Shown here in pieces: positions 7,290 through 15,274 of a stretch of DNA of 37,627 nucleotides (position 1 is its first letter; every line of letters starts with the position of its first letter). The notes under the pieces are model-generated. The model worked only from the letters and a program-made list of their open reading frames with translations, ran no database searches and was not told where the DNA came from. This DNA is from Oscillospiraceae bacterium. Lineage in GTDB: Bacteria > Bacillota > Clostridia > Oscillospirales > Acutalibacteraceae. The stretch covers positions 1 to 37,627 of the forward strand of contig SVPL01000021.1 in assembly GCA_015065925.1 (NCBI GenBank). Direction: 5' to 3'. The position numbers and the translations under genes are program-made.

Positions 7290-9950
7290 ATGGGTGAATT
7301 TAAATATAAATTTTCGGTTATCACGGCTGTATATAATTGTGAGGAATTTTTAGCTGAATCAATCGAAAGCATAGTTAATCAGACTATAGGAATAAAAAAT
7401 ATTCAGTTAATATTGGTTGATGATGGCTCAAAGGATGGAAGTGCCGCCATTTGTGATGAGTATGCCGCAAAGTATCCTGAAAATATTTTTGTTATTCATA
7501 AGGAAAACGGCGGCGTATCATCGGCAAGGAATATGGGACTTGATATTGTACAGGGTAGGTATGTAAATTTCTTGGATGCCGATGATAAGCTGGAACTTCA
7601 CGCTCTTAGCAAGGCATGGGAGTTTTTTGAAGCCAATTATTCTAAAATTGATATATTGGCAATGCCTATAAAATTCTTTGATGCTGCCCGTGGCGACCAT
7701 ATGCTTAACTATAAATTCAAAAACGGTACAAGGATTGCAGACCTTAAAGAGGAGTGGGAGCTTATTCAGATGTCCTCCTCCAGCACATTTATAAAGGCAG
7801 AAAGTCTTAAGAATCTTCGTTTTGATACAACCCTTGCCTATGCAGAGGATGCCAAGGTAGTGCATACCATATTAATGGAAAAGCAGGCTTTGGGGCTTTT
7901 AAGCGATGCAGCATATCTTTACAGAAAAAGGCAGCAAGCCACATCGGCAATACAAATGTCGGGTCAAAAGGCAAATTGGTATCTGCCCGTTGTAAATAAT
8001 TTTCATTTGTATATTATTCAAAAGATGTTGGAGCACTTTGGCAGTGTGCCAAAATATGTGCAGAACACCTTAATGTATGATGTTCAGTGGCGTATAAAAA
8101 AGCCTGATATTTCGGCAGAAGGCTTGAGCGATGAGGATAAGCAGTTATATATAGAAGCCATTAAAGAAATCTTAAAGCATATTGATGATGATGTTATTAT
8201 GGCGCAAGCCCACATTTGGGGTGAGCATAAAATGCTGGCTTTAGAGATGAAATACGGCAGAGAAATGGAATTCTCATCTCAGCCTGCCCCCGTATTTTCC
8301 TTTTCTGATGATGCCGTTTTGCCGCTGGAAAGCTGTCGCTCTGCTCTTGAATTTTTCAGTATAGAAAACGGCAAAATTATTTTGGATTATTGCGTAAATC
8401 TCTATAATAAAAATTATACCGATTTGGGATTTTTTGTGATTGCAAACGGTAAAAGAATAAGCATTAAGGATTATATTCAAATTGGCACCTCTACCGCAAT
8501 AGGTGTAGAGGTGATTAATAAGTATGCATTTAGAATTGAGTTAGATTTGAAATCCGCCTATGAACTAAGGGTTGGTGCAGTTTTAAACGGTGTTGAAGTA
8601 ATTTTTAAAGGTCTTGTTTTTGGTAGATTTGCACCTCTCAGCAACAAATATTCAAACAGCTATTATATTTTAAAGGGTTATGTTGCACACCGTAGCGGAA
8701 ATACTCTTTTAATATCAAAGTGCGGTTTCGCCAAAAAAGCAAAAAGAGAAATTAAGCTTTTATTGGAAATATTCAAAAAAGATGGTGTCCTTGGTATGGG
8801 TGCCGCCGTAATCCGAATACTCTTATTTATTTATAATTTCTTTAAAATAAAACCAATTTGGCTTATTTCTGACCGTCCTGCCAATGCGGGTGATAACGGC
8901 GAGGCTTTTTTCCGCTATGTGCGCGAAAATCACAAAAATATCGATGCAAGATTTGTGCTTAAGGCGGGCTCTGCGGATTATGAGCGGATTAAAAAAATCG
9001 GCCCTGTTTTAAATAAAGACTCCATTAAGCACAAGCTGTTATCGGCGGTCAGCCAATATATTGTCTCAAGCCATGGCGAGCCTGAAATTTTCTGTCCGTT
9101 ACGTGCAAGGGTAGAGCCTTTCCGTAGCCTTTGGGCAAAAGCCAAATTTGTGTTTTTACAACATGGTGTAACCAAGGATGATTTATCTGATTGGCTTAAT
9201 AAGTACAATAAAAACTTTACAGGCTTTGTTGTATCGGCAAAGGGTGAGTATCAATCGGTTTTGGATTATGGCTATTTTTATCCTGAGGAAAATGTATGGC
9301 TTACGGGTATGCCTCGATTTGATAATCTTTATAACAATAGCCAAAAAATTATAAGTATTATGCCCACCTGGCGAAAAAATTTAACTGCGGGTCAGGACCC
9401 CAAGGCAGGCGGCTGGAACATTGTAAATAATTTTGAAGAAAGTGATTTCTTTAAGTTTTATAATACCCTTATAAATCATCCTAAAATCAAAGCTGCCATA
9501 CAACAAACAGGCTATAAGGTGGAGTTTCTGCTCCACCCCAATCTTCGTAATGCGGCAGAGCTTTTTGAGAAAAATGATTTTGTTTCAGTTGTTTCCAACA
9601 ATATAGATTATAATAAGCTTTTTGCCGAAAGCGATTTGATTGTAACCGACTATTCATCAACAGTTTTCGATTTTGTTTATATGTACAAGCCGGTTATTTA
9701 CACCCATTTTGATGCAGAAGAATTTTTCGGAGGTGCGCATTCGTATCAAAAAGGCTATTTTGATTATGAGCGTGACGGCTTTGGTGAGGTTGAGTATGAA
9801 CTCGAACCTACCGTTGACCGCCTTGTGGAGTATATGGAAAACGGATGCAAGCTTAAAGATAAATACCGTGAGCGAATTGACAGCTTCTTTGCCTTTAATG
9901 ATAAAAACAATTGTAAACGGGTATATGAAAAGATGATTGAGTTAGGCTGA
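7290..9950 (+). CDS. GT2 glycosyltransferase fused to TagF-like CDP-glycerol glycerophosphotransferase (copy 2)
   Basis: This 886-aa protein is a tandem paralogue of the preceding gene with the same three-part plan. It has a GT2 domain with DADD at 96-99, a divergent beta-rich middle, and a TagF-like domain with FLQHG (H625) and TDYSS (D787). The N-terminal nucleotide-binding part and the last 110 residues are almost the same in both copies, for example GGAHSYQKGYFDYERDGFGE. The middle regions and the sugar-acceptor parts differ much more. That pattern suggests duplication followed by a change of acceptor or sugar. The start is ATG 7290 with CGGAGC upstream. It is the last gene of the exporter operon, and a strong terminator follows. 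Its sugar donor cannot be read from sequence. Confidence 0.88.
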   Translation: MGEFKYKFSVITAVYNCEEFLAESIESIVNQTIGIKNIQLILVDDGSKDGSAAICDEYAAKYPENIFVIHKENGGVSSARNMGLDIVQGRYVNFLDADDKLELHALSKAWEFFEANYSKIDILAMPIKFFDAARGDHMLNYKFKNGTRIADLKEEWELIQMSSSSTFIKAESLKNLRFDTTLAYAEDAKVVHTILMEKQALGLLSDAAYLYRKRQQATSAIQMSGQKANWYLPVVNNFHLYIIQKMLEHFGSVPKYVQNTLMYDVQWRIKKPDISAEGLSDEDKQLYIEAIKEILKHIDDDVIMAQAHIWGEHKMLALEMKYGREMEFSSQPAPVFSFSDDAVLPLESCRSALEFFSIENGKIILDYCVNLYNKNYTDLGFFVIANGKRISIKDYIQIGTSTAIGVEVINKYAFRIELDLKSAYELRVGAVLNGVEVIFKGLVFGRFAPLSNKYSNSYYILKGYVAHRSGNTLLISKCGFAKKAKREIKLLLEIFKKDGVLGMGAAVIRILLFIYNFFKIKPIWLISDRPANAGDNGEAFFRYVRENHKNIDARFVLKAGSADYERIKKIGPVLNKDSIKHKLLSAVSQYIVSSHGEPEIFCPLRARVEPFRSLWAKAKFVFLQHGVTKDDLSDWLNKYNKNFTGFVVSAKGEYQSVLDYGYFYPEENVWLTGMPRFDNLYNNSQKIISIMPTWRKNLTAGQDPKAGGWNIVNNFEESDFFKFYNTLINHPKIKAAIQQTGYKVEFLLHPNLRNAAELFEKNDFVSVVSNNIDYNKLFAESDLIVTDYSSTVFDFVYMYKPVIYTHFDAEEFFGGAHSYQKGYFDYERDGFGEVEYELEPTVDRLVEYMENGCKLKDKYRERIDSFFAFNDKNNCKRVYEKMIELG

Positions 9951-9982
9951 TTCAAGTTTTAAGCAAAAAGTAATAAAATCGG

Positions 9983-10030
9983 AAAAATTACAACAGAATT
10001 GAATTAGTTCGTTTCTGTTGTAATTTTTTT
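9983..10030 (+). terminator. Strong terminator of the wall-polymer operon
   Basis: A perfect 16-bp stem (9983-9998 with 10013-10028; arms AAAAATTACAACAGAA and TTCTGTTGTAATTTTT) runs into seven T residues. The A-rich left arm could also serve the other strand. Confidence 0.9.
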
Positions 10031-10143
10031 GCATTAACAAGAATATTATCAGTTTGATGTTATAGTTATATCTATTTGCGCGCATGTAACAAATGTCACG
10101 CGTTTGTACAAAAAAACAGTGAAAAAACTCCTTTAATTTTAGT

Positions 10144-10172
10144 CTTTAAAATGCATTTTTTTATGATATAAT
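10144..10172 (+). promoter_or_regulatory. Promoter of the cupin/alpha-galactosidase operon
   Basis: A perfect TATAAT (10167-10172) lies 33 bp before the chosen cupin start. The -35 is weak (TTTAAA at 10145-10150 with a 16-bp spacer), as expected of an activated promoter. Upstream, 10076-10110 holds GC-rich alternating sequence containing ATGTAACAAATGTCA. Its reverse complement has the GACATTT core seen at the other enzyme promoters of this locus, but at a different position and orientation. Confidence 0.6.
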
Positions 10173-10204
10173 TAACTTATAAAACTATGTTTGGATGTGA
10201 TTTT

Positions 10205-10609
10205 ATGCAGGAACAAATTGAACAGCTACGTTACGATGAAAATGGCTATAAAAGTCTTGTCTTTTTTGAAAATTGGCGGGTTGCTTTTATGAATGACGGA
10301 CCAAAAACAACGGTGGAGGGCCTTTCATACCTTCAAAAGCATAACGAAACAGACGAGGTTTTTGTACTGCTGGAGGGCAGATGTGTTCTGCTTTTGGCAG
10401 GTTTTGGTGATAAACCTAATGAAATCACAGCGGTGGATATGCAGCCTAATGTAATGTACAACGTTAAAAAAGGTGCTTGGCATACCCATTATTTTGGTCC
10501 CAATACCAAGGTTTTAATAGTGGAAAATGCCGATACTGCCCTTTCTAATTCACCCTGCATAGACCTTACGCCTGAACAGAAAAAGAAAATAGCAGAGCTT
10601 TGCAAATAA
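10205..10609 (+). CDS. Small cupin-fold protein, probable sugar-metabolism accessory
   Basis: This 134-aa soluble protein has a single cupin-like beta barrel. The motif DEVFVLLEGRCVLLLAG resembles cupin motif 1, and WHTHYFGPNTKVLIVEN resembles motif 2. Metal ligands are only partly recognisable. ATG 10205 is chosen over ATG 10187 because the promoter -10 ends at 10172, which would leave the upstream ATG an 8-nt leader without a ribosome binding site, whereas GGATGTGA precedes 10205. It is 15 bp upstream of the alpha-galactosidase gene and co-transcribed with it, so it may be an isomerase, mutarotase-like or sensor protein for the released sugar. The exact reaction is unknown. Confidence 0.7.
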   Translation: MQEQIEQLRYDENGYKSLVFFENWRVAFMNDGPKTTVEGLSYLQKHNETDEVFVLLEGRCVLLLAGFGDKPNEITAVDMQPNVMYNVKKGAWHTHYFGPNTKVLIVENADTALSNSPCIDLTPEQKKKIAELCK

Positions 10610-10624
10610 TAAGGAGTGTTTAAA

Positions 10625-12817
10625 ATGTCTATTAAAACCTTTATTACAAATTCAATTCCCACATCAGATCTTAGTGATATTAGAGTTTTTAAAATTGATA
10701 CCGCTAATACCACCTATGCTATTGAGATTTTAGATGGCTATGTTAACAATGCTTATTGGGGCGAAAGACTTTATAATGATTTCGATATTCAGGCTGGTTT
10801 AGAATTTAACGGGAATCAATTTGCATACAGCAAACATTATCGTCAAAGGGAGGAATACCCCTTCTTCGGCGGCAGATTTTATGATAACGAATCTTTAAAG
10901 GTGAACTTCCCTGATGGTGTGCGTGATACTGTTTTAAAATACAGCGATTATGTCATAAGCAATGACGAAAAGAGCCTTACCTTAATTTTAAAGGACGAGG
11001 TTTATCCCCTTACCGTAAAGCTTATTTATAAAATTTATGAGGGGCTTGATGTTATTGACCGTCATACCGAAATTATAAATGAGGGTAGTGACGAAATTCA
11101 GCTTGAAACCTTTTATTCGGCTAACTGGATTTTAGGCTATAATCAAAAACAGCGCCTTACCTATATGGGTAGCGGTTGGGGTCACGAGTATGAGGTAAAA
11201 ACCGCCGATATCGGGCTTGATACCATCACTCTTCAGAGCAAAGCAGGTGTTTCCTGCGCACAAAATATTCCTTATTTTGCAATAGACGATTACACCGCTA
11301 CCGAGCATACAGGTAGAGTTCATTTTGGTACATTGCAATGGAGCGGTAACTGGCAAATGAATATTGGTCGCACCATAAATCGTATTACTCAGGTAAACGG
11401 CGGTATTTCTAATTTTGACTCTGATATTTGGCTTAAAGGCGGCGAAACCTTTGTTACCCCCGTTTTTACAGGCGGCTTTGTAACCGAGGGCTTTGGAGCG
11501 GCTAACCGTCAACTGCATGATTATTTAAGAGCAACTACTAAGAATCAGTTTACCGATAAGGTAATGCCCGTTTTGTACAACGCTTGGGCAACATTCCTTT
11601 TTGATGTCAGCGAGGAGCTTATTATGGCTCAGGCTAAAAAATGCGCCGACCTTGGTGTAGAACTTCTGCTCATTGACGACGGTTGGATGAAGGGTAGAAA
11701 GAATGATCACGCAGGTCTTGGCGATTGGGTACCCGATCCCGATAAATTCCCCAACGGTCTTGCCCCTGTTGTAGATTATGTAAATAGTCTTGGTATGAAG
11801 TTTGGACTTTGGGTAGAGCCCGAAATGGTTAATCCTGACAGCGACCTTTACAGAGCTCACCCCGATTGGGTTATGAATTACCCAACCAGAGAAAGGGAAG
11901 AAAAGCGCTGGCAGCTCACCCTTAACCTCGCCAGGGACGATGTTTATGAGTATACTGTAAATTGGCTTGATGAACTGCTGTCAAGCGCAAATATTGAGTG
12001 CCTTAAATGGGATATGAACCGCTACTTCTCCCAGGCAGGCTGGCCCGAGGCAGAAACTAAAGAGCAAAAAAGACTTTACATTAAATACGTTCAGAATCTG
12101 CATAAAATTTTTGCCCATATTAATGAAAAATTCCCTCATGTTATGATAGAAAACTGCGCATCGGGCGGACTTCGCTCCGATTTAGCAATGGCGCCTTGGT
12201 GCGGTAGAATTAACCGAAGTGACAATCAGGATGCTATTGATGCCTTGCAGCTTCACGAAGGCTTTACAAAGTTTAATCTTGCCAAAACTGCAGGCGGTGG
12301 ATGTCATTTCCATCACGTGCCCTATTTCCCTAACGGCAGAGCTGAGAGTATGAAGTTTTTGGCTCATGTTGCTTATAATGCTTCCCTTTCTGTCGGCTAT
12401 GACCTTAGAAGGCTTGATGATGAACAGATTGAAGAATTAAAGGGCTACATTGCATATTACAAAAAAATCCGCGAAACGGTTCAGCTTGGTGATATGTATG
12501 TGCTTTCCTCTGCTTTTGATAAAAATGCACCTTATGTTTCCTTCCAGTATGTAGCAAAGGATAAGAAAAAGTCAGTTATCTTTGTTTACGGTAATAATAA
12601 CGGATTTGCATTACGACTTCCTGCAATCAAGCCTATGGGTCTTGACTCCAAAAAGCTTTATAAGGTGACACTTCCCACCTGTAAGGATTGGAAGTGGGAT
12701 TACCCTGTGCTTAGTGGTGACGGACTTATGAAAATGGGTGTAAATACCGCAAGAATAGGTGCATTTAAGGATCCCGTGTACGATTGCTTTGCAATTGAAA
12801 TTGAGGAAAAAGAGTAA
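10625..12817 (+). CDS. Alpha-galactosidase, glycoside hydrolase family 36
   Basis: This 730-aa GH36 enzyme hydrolyses terminal alpha-1,6-galactosides such as raffinose, stachyose and galactomannan side chains. An N-terminal beta-sandwich (about 1-320) is followed by a TIM barrel with LLIDDGWMKGR, the nucleophile motif KWDMNR (D463) and the acid/base motif RSDNQD (D533). A C-terminal beta domain completes it. Length is normal for full-size Gram-positive GH36. It has no signal peptide, so it acts in the cytoplasm on imported oligosaccharides. ATG 10625 follows AAGGAG with 8-nt spacing; the GTG at 10616 overlaps that site and is rejected. Confidence 0.95.
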   Translation: MSIKTFITNSIPTSDLSDIRVFKIDTANTTYAIEILDGYVNNAYWGERLYNDFDIQAGLEFNGNQFAYSKHYRQREEYPFFGGRFYDNESLKVNFPDGVRDTVLKYSDYVISNDEKSLTLILKDEVYPLTVKLIYKIYEGLDVIDRHTEIINEGSDEIQLETFYSANWILGYNQKQRLTYMGSGWGHEYEVKTADIGLDTITLQSKAGVSCAQNIPYFAIDDYTATEHTGRVHFGTLQWSGNWQMNIGRTINRITQVNGGISNFDSDIWLKGGETFVTPVFTGGFVTEGFGAANRQLHDYLRATTKNQFTDKVMPVLYNAWATFLFDVSEELIMAQAKKCADLGVELLLIDDGWMKGRKNDHAGLGDWVPDPDKFPNGLAPVVDYVNSLGMKFGLWVEPEMVNPDSDLYRAHPDWVMNYPTREREEKRWQLTLNLARDDVYEYTVNWLDELLSSANIECLKWDMNRYFSQAGWPEAETKEQKRLYIKYVQNLHKIFAHINEKFPHVMIENCASGGLRSDLAMAPWCGRINRSDNQDAIDALQLHEGFTKFNLAKTAGGGCHFHHVPYFPNGRAESMKFLAHVAYNASLSVGYDLRRLDDEQIEELKGYIAYYKKIRETVQLGDMYVLSSAFDKNAPYVSFQYVAKDKKKSVIFVYGNNNGFALRLPAIKPMGLDSKKLYKVTLPTCKDWKWDYPVLSGDGLMKMGVNTARIGAFKDPVYDCFAIEIEEKE

Positions 12818-12856
12818 AGATTTTATAATGTATTAAAAAAGTATAGCTAGTGAATA

Positions 12857-12910
12857 ACAAAAACTGCGACAGAAGTATTTAAAACTTCCATTGCAGTTTT
12901 TGTGTTTTTA
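12857..12910. terminator. Bidirectional terminator between convergent genes
   Basis: Arms ACAAAAACTGC (12857-12867) and GCAGTTTTTGT (12893-12903) pair perfectly. An inner GAAGT/ACTTC helix lies at 12872-12888. The A-rich left and T-rich right sides suit termination from both the alpha-galactosidase gene (plus) and the glycosidase-like gene (minus). Confidence 0.8.
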
Positions 12911-12918
12911 AAGAAAAT

Positions 12919-14967
12919 TTATTTATCAGCTAAAATAAGTTTATATTCAAAGCCCTCTACCCTTGCGGTATATTTAGAGCCGTCGGCAATCTTTTCACCT
13001 GTGAAGGCGTCGGTAAGGTTGGTTGCACCCAACGCACCGAAATCAACCGTAACATCACTTTCAATACCCTTTTCGGTACCTGCAACAACTGCCATAATTT
13101 TATCCCCTGCATCGTAATAACTTACCTTAACCCTTTCATCAGAGGTGGTAACGCCATTTTCGGTATAATAGGGCTTCCACTGAGATTTAGCAATGGGGAA
13201 TGCATCGTAAGCCTTCCAAACTCTTGAGGTTTCCTCCAAAGGTGCGCCAATATCAACGGGCTTTGGCATAGAATTATGTAAAAGTTGTGTTGCAATAGCG
13301 TTATGATAGGTCCAAATTGGGTCATTAGAGTAGCAAAGAGAATATACGGGAACACCAAAATGCTTACTGCCGAAAATCGTTCTAAGATGTCCGCCCGGCA
13401 TTTTTGTAACTTTGCCATGAAGAAGAAGGGATTGGAAGGTTTCACCCTCCCAAACGGAGGTGCAATAGTTAATTGCCGCAAGATTCATAGTAGCGTTGCA
13501 ATGGCAGTTCATAATAAGATTATGCTCTTTTATGTATTTATAAATGCCTTTTAAAATCCTACGAGTACCATCTTGTGAATAGGTAGGATGTATTTCGCCA
13601 TTCATATCTGTATATCCACAACCGTGCTCTACATTAGCGCAGGCGGCGGGCATAATTGTACCGTCAAGGTAAATTCCGTCAAAGCCAAATTCTTCAATAA
13701 CCCGAATTACGCCATCAACAAATACGTCTGCCCAATCGCTATCCATACAAACGCGAAGGGCTCTTTGACCCGGCCATCTGTTCCAATGGTTTAGCTTGTT
13801 AGGGGATTTTGCATCGGGAATCCATTTCCATTTATGACCGTATTTTCCAAAATATGGCGAAAGGGATGAAATTTCAAATCCGTAATAAGGTATTACCTTA
13901 ATTCCGCGTTTGTGGCATTCCTCTATAATATACTTTGCTCTTTCTTTGGTGCGGTCGGTTAAAATGGGGCTGTTTTGAATATCATTCCATTTTTCGTGGA
14001 TGTAAAGCACCTCAACACCAAGTCTTTTAATGCGGTCAAAGCCTATTTCGGTATCACCCTCCACAACGGGAGCGGATAAAAAGTCCTCATAATTATTAAG
14101 CACCTTTTTAAAGCAGTCTATATGAAGTGCTTTTTCGGTAAAGGGGGCGGGGGCAAGTTCGTGGTAAGGCGTAGCAGAAAAACCAAAGCGGAAGTTAATA
14201 GGATGCAACCACATTGAGCCGTCATCGGTGGTATGTCCTCTCCATACATCGGGCTCGCCATCCAACAGATGTATACGCAAAATACATTCGTCCTCGGTTA
14301 CCTCTACCTCAAATGCCTTCCTTTTATTCTTAATATTCCAATGCTCATCGCTATAGAAGAAAAGACCAAATCCAACGTCATCATTAGCTAATAAGATTTG
14401 ACTTGTAAACTCACAAGAAAATCCCTTTTCGGGAACAAGACCCGACCAAGAAAGTTGCCAAGGCTCGCCTTTTTCAAGATCACAGTACTCAACGTCACCG
14501 TAAACACGGGTTTGGCAAGGCAAAGAATAATAGGTAGCACATTCCTTTTTAATGGGAATTTCAAGCCAAAGATTATCTATAACCCTTCTGTGGAAAACTC
14601 TTGGTTCTAAACCAAACATCTGTGGTACGGTAAGACCGCGTGGCATAATGCTCATATCCACAAAGGATGCACCATCCTCCTCAATGCTTGTGTTGGTGTT
14701 AATAAAAAACACTTCGCTTTGCATTGTAGCGGTTAAATTTATTGCATCCTCTTTATAGCTGGTAACACAAAGGTCGGCGGGTTCAAACACCTGGTTGTTT
14801 TGATTTGCTTTGCATACAACTCTTATGGGACCATTTAAAATCTCCTGCCCCATTGATTTTACAGATGTGGGAAAGCAGGAATTTTCAAAGATATATTCCC
14901 TTAAATTTACTTTAATTATTTTTTTGTTGCCTTGGCCTTCTAAAATGGGATATTTAATATTGGACAT
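12919..14967 (-). CDS. DUF6067/GH123-like glycoside hydrolase, paralogue A
   Basis: This 682-aa cytoplasmic protein has no signal peptide. An N-terminal beta-sandwich ends near FRFGFSATP, the counterpart of the FGFQATP motif in DUF6067 proteins. A TIM-barrel-like domain follows with RLGVEVLYIHEKWNDIQN, GIKVIPYYGFE, FGFDGIYLDG (candidate catalytic Asp) and SVWEGE (candidate catalytic Glu), and then a C-terminal beta domain. Family assignment is from motif memory, and the substrate is unknown. ATG 14967 follows GGAGG. It is transcribed divergently from a close paralogue starting at 15275, with a mirrored promoter and operator. The last 104 bp of high identity with that paralogue suggest gene conversion. 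Confidence 0.72.
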   Translation of the reverse strand: MSNIKYPILEGQGNKKIIKVNLREYIFENSCFPTSVKSMGQEILNGPIRVVCKANQNNQVFEPADLCVTSYKEDAINLTATMQSEVFFINTNTSIEEDGASFVDMSIMPRGLTVPQMFGLEPRVFHRRVIDNLWLEIPIKKECATYYSLPCQTRVYGDVEYCDLEKGEPWQLSWSGLVPEKGFSCEFTSQILLANDDVGFGLFFYSDEHWNIKNKRKAFEVEVTEDECILRIHLLDGEPDVWRGHTTDDGSMWLHPINFRFGFSATPYHELAPAPFTEKALHIDCFKKVLNNYEDFLSAPVVEGDTEIGFDRIKRLGVEVLYIHEKWNDIQNSPILTDRTKERAKYIIEECHKRGIKVIPYYGFEISSLSPYFGKYGHKWKWIPDAKSPNKLNHWNRWPGQRALRVCMDSDWADVFVDGVIRVIEEFGFDGIYLDGTIMPAACANVEHGCGYTDMNGEIHPTYSQDGTRRILKGIYKYIKEHNLIMNCHCNATMNLAAINYCTSVWEGETFQSLLLHGKVTKMPGGHLRTIFGSKHFGVPVYSLCYSNDPIWTYHNAIATQLLHNSMPKPVDIGAPLEETSRVWKAYDAFPIAKSQWKPYYTENGVTTSDERVKVSYYDAGDKIMAVVAGTEKGIESDVTVDFGALGATNLTDAFTGEKIADGSKYTARVEGFEYKLILADK

Positions 14968-15045
14968 TTTAAAGCCTCCGTTTTAATATGATTTTTCTTC
15001 ATTATACCTTTCAAAAATCAAAAATGCAATATGCTTTATTGACCA

Positions 15046-15065
15046 TTATTTGCATAAAATGTCCA
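15046..15065 (-). promoter_or_regulatory. Regulator box for paralogue A promoter
   Basis: Read on the minus strand the box is TGGACATTTTATGCAAATAA. It ends 16 bp upstream of the -35 hexamer. A second, weaker TGGTCA half-site follows directly, giving a direct repeat of about 20 bp, which is the usual form of AraC-family sites. Confidence 0.7.
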
Positions 15066-15176
15066 ATGTCTGTTGGATTTATATATCAAACTTCTCATAA
15101 TCGAATGTCTTATTTTAAATAATTCCAATCAATAAGTGAAATAGCTATTACAATACCCATATAAACAATAAATGAA

Positions 15177-15196
15177 TGGACATTTTATACAAATAA
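15177..15196 (+). promoter_or_regulatory. Regulator box for paralogue B promoter
   Basis: TGGACATTTTATACAAATAA differs from the minus-strand box at 15046-15065 at one of 20 positions and has the same 16-bp distance to -35. The probable binder is the AraC-type protein encoded at 20059. Confidence 0.7.
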
Positions 15197-15274
15197 AAAG
15201 CATAATTATATATTGAAAAAATTCCTACAAAACGTTATAATGAAGAAAAGCCATATATAATGGAGGTTTTAAAA

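Larger units (their letters stand above)
14968..15274. promoter_or_regulatory. Divergent control region between the two glycosidase paralogues
   Basis: This 307-bp gap holds two mirrored promoters and no gene. Plus-strand promoter: TTGAAA 15213-15218, 17 bp, TATAAT 15236-15241. Minus-strand promoter: TTGCAT (15029-15024), 17 bp, TATAAT (15006-15001). Each is preceded, at exactly 16 bp upstream of -35, by a 20-bp box that differs at a single base between the two copies. The centre (about 15070-15170) is AT-rich with no clear structure. Confidence 0.85.

Noticed and set aside
14961-14970. TGGACATTTT at the start codon of paralogue A as another regulator box
   Set aside because: It matches the first ten bases of the box but falls out of the conserved promoter geometry and arises from the ribosome-site-to-ATG sequence and the first codons; probably chance.
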